Source: Prochloraceae cyanobacterium (GTDB taxonomy: Bacteria; Cyanobacteriota; Cyanobacteriia; Cyanobacteriales; JASJDA01). Taken from it: DNA of 33,300 bases. The translations under genes were made by a program, and so were the position numbers. Below are positions 32,062-33,300 of the stretch, piece by piece. Position 1 is the first letter of the stretch, and each line of letters starts with the position of its first letter. The DNA is taken from assembly GCA_030065755.1 (NCBI GenBank), contig JASJDA010000096.1, forward strand, positions 1-33,300, read 5' to 3'. The notes beneath the pieces were generated by a model. That model did not search any database. It had not been told where the DNA came from and saw only the letters and a list, made by a program, of their open reading frames with translations.

Positions 32062-32124
32062 TTTATTGGCGTTCGCCGTTGGCTGACAACTGTTAAAGAT
32101 ATTTCATTTCTCATCTTCAATTTA

Positions 32125-32153
32125 TTGACAAATATTCTTAATAAGCTTATATT
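32125..32153 (+). promoter_or_regulatory. Consensus sigma70-type promoter
   Basis: TTGACA (32125-32130) and TATATT (32148-32153) are separated by exactly 17 bases, a near-perfect housekeeping promoter. No plus-strand ORF follows, but an intrinsic terminator does, 70-75 bases later. Predicted start of transcription is about 32160. Confidence 0.65.
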
Positions 32154-32159
32154 AAATAT

Positions 32160-32230
32160 CAAGTGTTCTCCTCTTGAGGATCGGCAGGTGGGAGCGAAAG
32201 CATTGTAAGGCTGCTCCCCTGTTTTTTTTT
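32160..32230 (+). ncRNA. Candidate orphan small RNA (about 70 nt)
   Basis: Defined by the upstream TTGACA-17-TATATT promoter and a downstream hairpin with nine T residues. The predicted transcript starts AAGTGTTCTCC, contains TCCT-CTTG-AGGA (a stem with a stable CUUG-type tetraloop, 32172-32182 region) and ends with the terminator hairpin. The stretch GTTCTCCTC is complementary to Shine-Dalgarno sequences (GAGGAG), typical of sRNAs that block translation. Flanking genes are on the other strand, so it is not a leader. It lacks the ACUCCUCACACC box of Yfr1, and I cannot match it to a known family. Boundaries are predictions. Confidence 0.55.
32185..32230 (+). terminator. Intrinsic terminator of the candidate small RNA
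   Basis: The CAGG-TG-GGAGC arm (32185-32195) pairs with GCTCCCCTG (32213-32221), with a 2-base bulge, followed by nine T residues (32222-32230). The minus strand lacks a U-run after the hairpin, so it serves plus-strand transcription. Confidence 0.85.
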
Positions 32231-32257
32231 CCTAGGTTGGCAAATCAGAAAAAGCAC

Positions 32258-33148
32258 TTAGACAAGTGCCTCTAAGGTTGCAGCAACAACTCGATAATCA
32301 GAATCGGATCGCAACTTCATTAAAGCTTCTCGAGCTCGTGGCGAGTCAAAGTAAGTTAAAATCAATGCGACTTGTATCCTTATTTCGACTGTCCTAGAGG
32401 TAGCTAGGGAAAGAAGGATTTCTAGAGCCTCCTCAGCTTGGGGCGTTCCTTCTAATTGACCCATTGACGCGATCCCTGCTTGCTTAACAACTAAATCGAG
32501 ACCTTCGATTGCTAAACGACAGAATTTTAAAAGAATCTCAGAATATTCAGTTTCCGATAAAGCAGCTAAAAGGCTTTGTCGCACGAGCCAGTGAGTATCT
32601 CGTTCAAATAATTTGCTCAGATGGGGCATGGCTCGATCGCCATATTTAGCAAGAGAATTAGCAGCTTCAGCTCGGACATTAGGATCGGTGTCAAATTCAA
32701 TTAAGTCAACTAAGGCTTCAAAAGCTTCTTCAGTTTGCTTGTTTCCCAGTCCCATAGCCACAAAAGAGCGAATCACAAATTCTTTGTCATTAATTCGCCG
32801 TTTTAGTAAAGGAACGACAACTTCAGGGGCGTAGTGTCGCAATTCAGTAATTGCCTTCATTCGGTGTTGAGGATTGGTACTATCGAGATAAGTTTTAACA
32901 ATTGTGAGCGGGAAGTCCTCAGCCTCAGCAAAGCGGGCTGAGGATGAGAGCGAACCCTTGATTTCACAGCAAAAGTGCTGTAAAATACATAACCAAGATA
33001 AAGCGGTATTTATGGGCGTGATGTAGCCGCATTCTGCGAACTCCCCGCTATTGCCAAAGGCTAAGACTGCTAGCTCAAATGAGCTAATCAACACTTGGAT
33101 AGCGAGTAATGTAGTTATCCGTAGATAAAACAAAAGTGTTGTAACCAA
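32258..33148 (-). CDS. HEAT-repeat protein with a doubtful N-terminal extension
   Basis: From about residue 82 (position 32908) the protein is a regular HEAT/PBS-lyase-like array of about 215 residues: NPQHRMKAITELRHYAPEVVVPLL, DKEFVIRSFVAMGLGNKQTEEAFEALVDLI, DPNVRAEAANSLAKYGDRAMPHL, HWLVRQSLLAALSETE and VEIRIQVALILTYFDSPRAREALMKL. Such cyanobacterial proteins act in protein-protein contacts, sometimes around phycobilisomes; no specific role can be given. Residues 1-80 come from a TTG start at 33148 and are hydrophobic and Cys-rich without pattern. They translate structured DNA that includes an IS-type terminal hairpin (LSSSARFAEAEDFP is that hairpin). The original start was probably lost or moved when this sequence arrived; the functional start is unknown. 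Confidence 0.7.
   Translation of the reverse strand: MVTTLLFYLRITTLLAIQVLISSFELAVLAFGNSGEFAECGYITPINTALSWLCILQHFCCEIKGSLSSSARFAEAEDFPLTIVKTYLDSTNPQHRMKAITELRHYAPEVVVPLLKRRINDKEFVIRSFVAMGLGNKQTEEAFEALVDLIEFDTDPNVRAEAANSLAKYGDRAMPHLSKLFERDTHWLVRQSLLAALSETEYSEILLKFCRLAIEGLDLVVKQAGIASMGQLEGTPQAEEALEILLSLATSRTVEIRIQVALILTYFDSPRAREALMKLRSDSDYRVVAATLEALV
32911..32949 (+). mobile_element. Isolated tnpB-element right-end hairpin
   Basis: GGAAGT, then a perfect stem CCTCAGC/GCTGAGG (32917-32923 with 32937-32943), then ATGAGAG. The form GGGAA-hairpin-GGATG is that of IS200/IS605-type right ends. No tnpB is attached on the expected side, so it is a solo end inserted at the beginning of the HEAT gene. 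Confidence 0.4.
33089..33141. other. Two-stage stem-loop upstream of the HEAT gene
   Basis: CAACACTT/AAGTGTTG (33089-33096 with 33134-33141) encloses GGATA/TATCC (33097-33101 with 33116-33120), the second stem directly stacked on the 5' side. A smaller palindrome AGCTCA-AA-TGAGCT precedes it at about 33072. The block between the solo hairpin and the possible tnpB tail is thus strongly structured and non-coding in character. Confidence 0.45.
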
Positions 33149-33157
33149 AAAATAATT

Positions 33158-33289
33158 ATGAGACTGGGTCAGGCGGACTCCTGCCTGTGGAGGGAAGGTA
33201 AATCCAAGACTGAGCTTGCTTGGTCGAGGTTCATCCCCTTGAAGCGGGAAATCCCGAAGACGAATAAGACCGTCTCCGAGTTGAGTTGA
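33158..33289 (+). pseudogene. Possible TnpB C-terminal tail at window edge
   Basis: A 43-codon frame (MRLGQADSCLWREGKSK...KTNKTVSELS) resembles the variable C-terminal tail of cyanobacterial IS1341-type TnpB. The sequence after its stop (TTGAATTGGGAATCC, running off the window) looks like the start of an element right end. The RuvC and zinc-finger parts are absent upstream, so it would be a remnant or internally deleted copy. The call is from memory of such tails; the missing flank would confirm it. Confidence 0.3.
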
Positions 33290-33300
33290 ATTGGGAATCC

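Noticed and set aside
31977-32162. Minus-strand ORF of 61 codons
   Set aside because: It translates the C-rich tandem repeat and has Cys-Gly-Arg low complexity.
32160-32230. Yfr1
   Set aside because: The ultraconserved single-stranded ACUCCUCACACC box of Yfr1 is absent.

Overview
The window is cyanobacterial chromosome. HIP1-type palindromes (GCGATCGC and its GCGATCG/CGATCGC halves) are scattered throughout. Photosynthesis genes are present as real, intact genes: rubA-ycf48-psbEFLJ, psbQ (CyanoQ), a psb28 paralogue and petM. The base composition is AT-leaning, and the spacers carry the short G-rich or C-rich tandem repeats typical of repeat-rich filamentous, colonial or pleurocapsalean cyanobacteria. 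The exact genus cannot be read from the sequence.

Layout. (1) 1-5.2 kb: the 3' part of a glycerate 2-kinase gene, then a minus-strand NB-ARC/TPR (STAND-type ATPase) unit. Its 141-codon N-terminal partner ends exactly on a canonical A AAA AAG slippery site, with the ATPase in the -1 frame. Next is a TnpB-related gene flanked by imperfect inverted repeats. (2) 5.2-11.3 kb: a FecCD-type permease, its ATPase, a TldD/PmbA pair, a relic of a group II intron, and a lipoprotein binding protein. Together these give a complete iron(III)-chelate or cobalamin-type importer with a TldD/PmbA pair embedded in it. (3) 11.3-14.7 kb: an XRE repressor plus ImmA/IrrE protease pair, divergent from two paralogous coiled-coil proteins, with a direct repeat in the shared promoter region. 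(4) 14.7-15.9 kb: a decayed zone with G-rich repeats, an IS5-type transposase tail fused to a PEP-CTERM gene broken at both ends, a long inverted repeat, and tRNA-Leu(CAG).

(5) 16.1-22.3 kb: core genes. murA, rubA, ycf48 and psbE-psbF-psbL-psbJ with a clean terminator are followed by a small unrecognised ORF, recA, and a convergent DUF3493 membrane protein. (6) 22.4-27.2 kb: tRNA-Thr(CGU), psbQ overlapping an FAD oxidoreductase, a tnpB element killed by one in-frame UGA, a 90-nt nested stem structure, an rRNA 2'-O-methyltransferase of the SpoU family, a psb28 paralogue, and petM (37 aa). (7) 27.3-33.3 kb: pdxA, a small unknown gene, a secreted conserved protein, a TIGR04283-type glycosyltransferase and ilvE. 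Then come a frameshifted NTF2/SnoaL-like pseudogene, a candidate small RNA gene with consensus promoter and terminator, and a HEAT-repeat protein whose apparent N-terminus is made of mobile-element sequence. A possible further TnpB-element tail lies at the window edge.

How the genes work together: RubA, Ycf48, cytochrome b559 (PsbE/F), PsbL, PsbJ, PsbQ and the Psb28 paralogue all act in assembly or stabilisation of photosystem II, and PetM belongs to cytochrome b6f. The importer genes form one uptake system despite the interruption. The accessory signals most worth following are the frameshift-linked NB-ARC protein, the XRE/ImmA plus coiled-coil locus, and the orphan small RNA. All family names come from recognition of motifs by eye; no database search was run.
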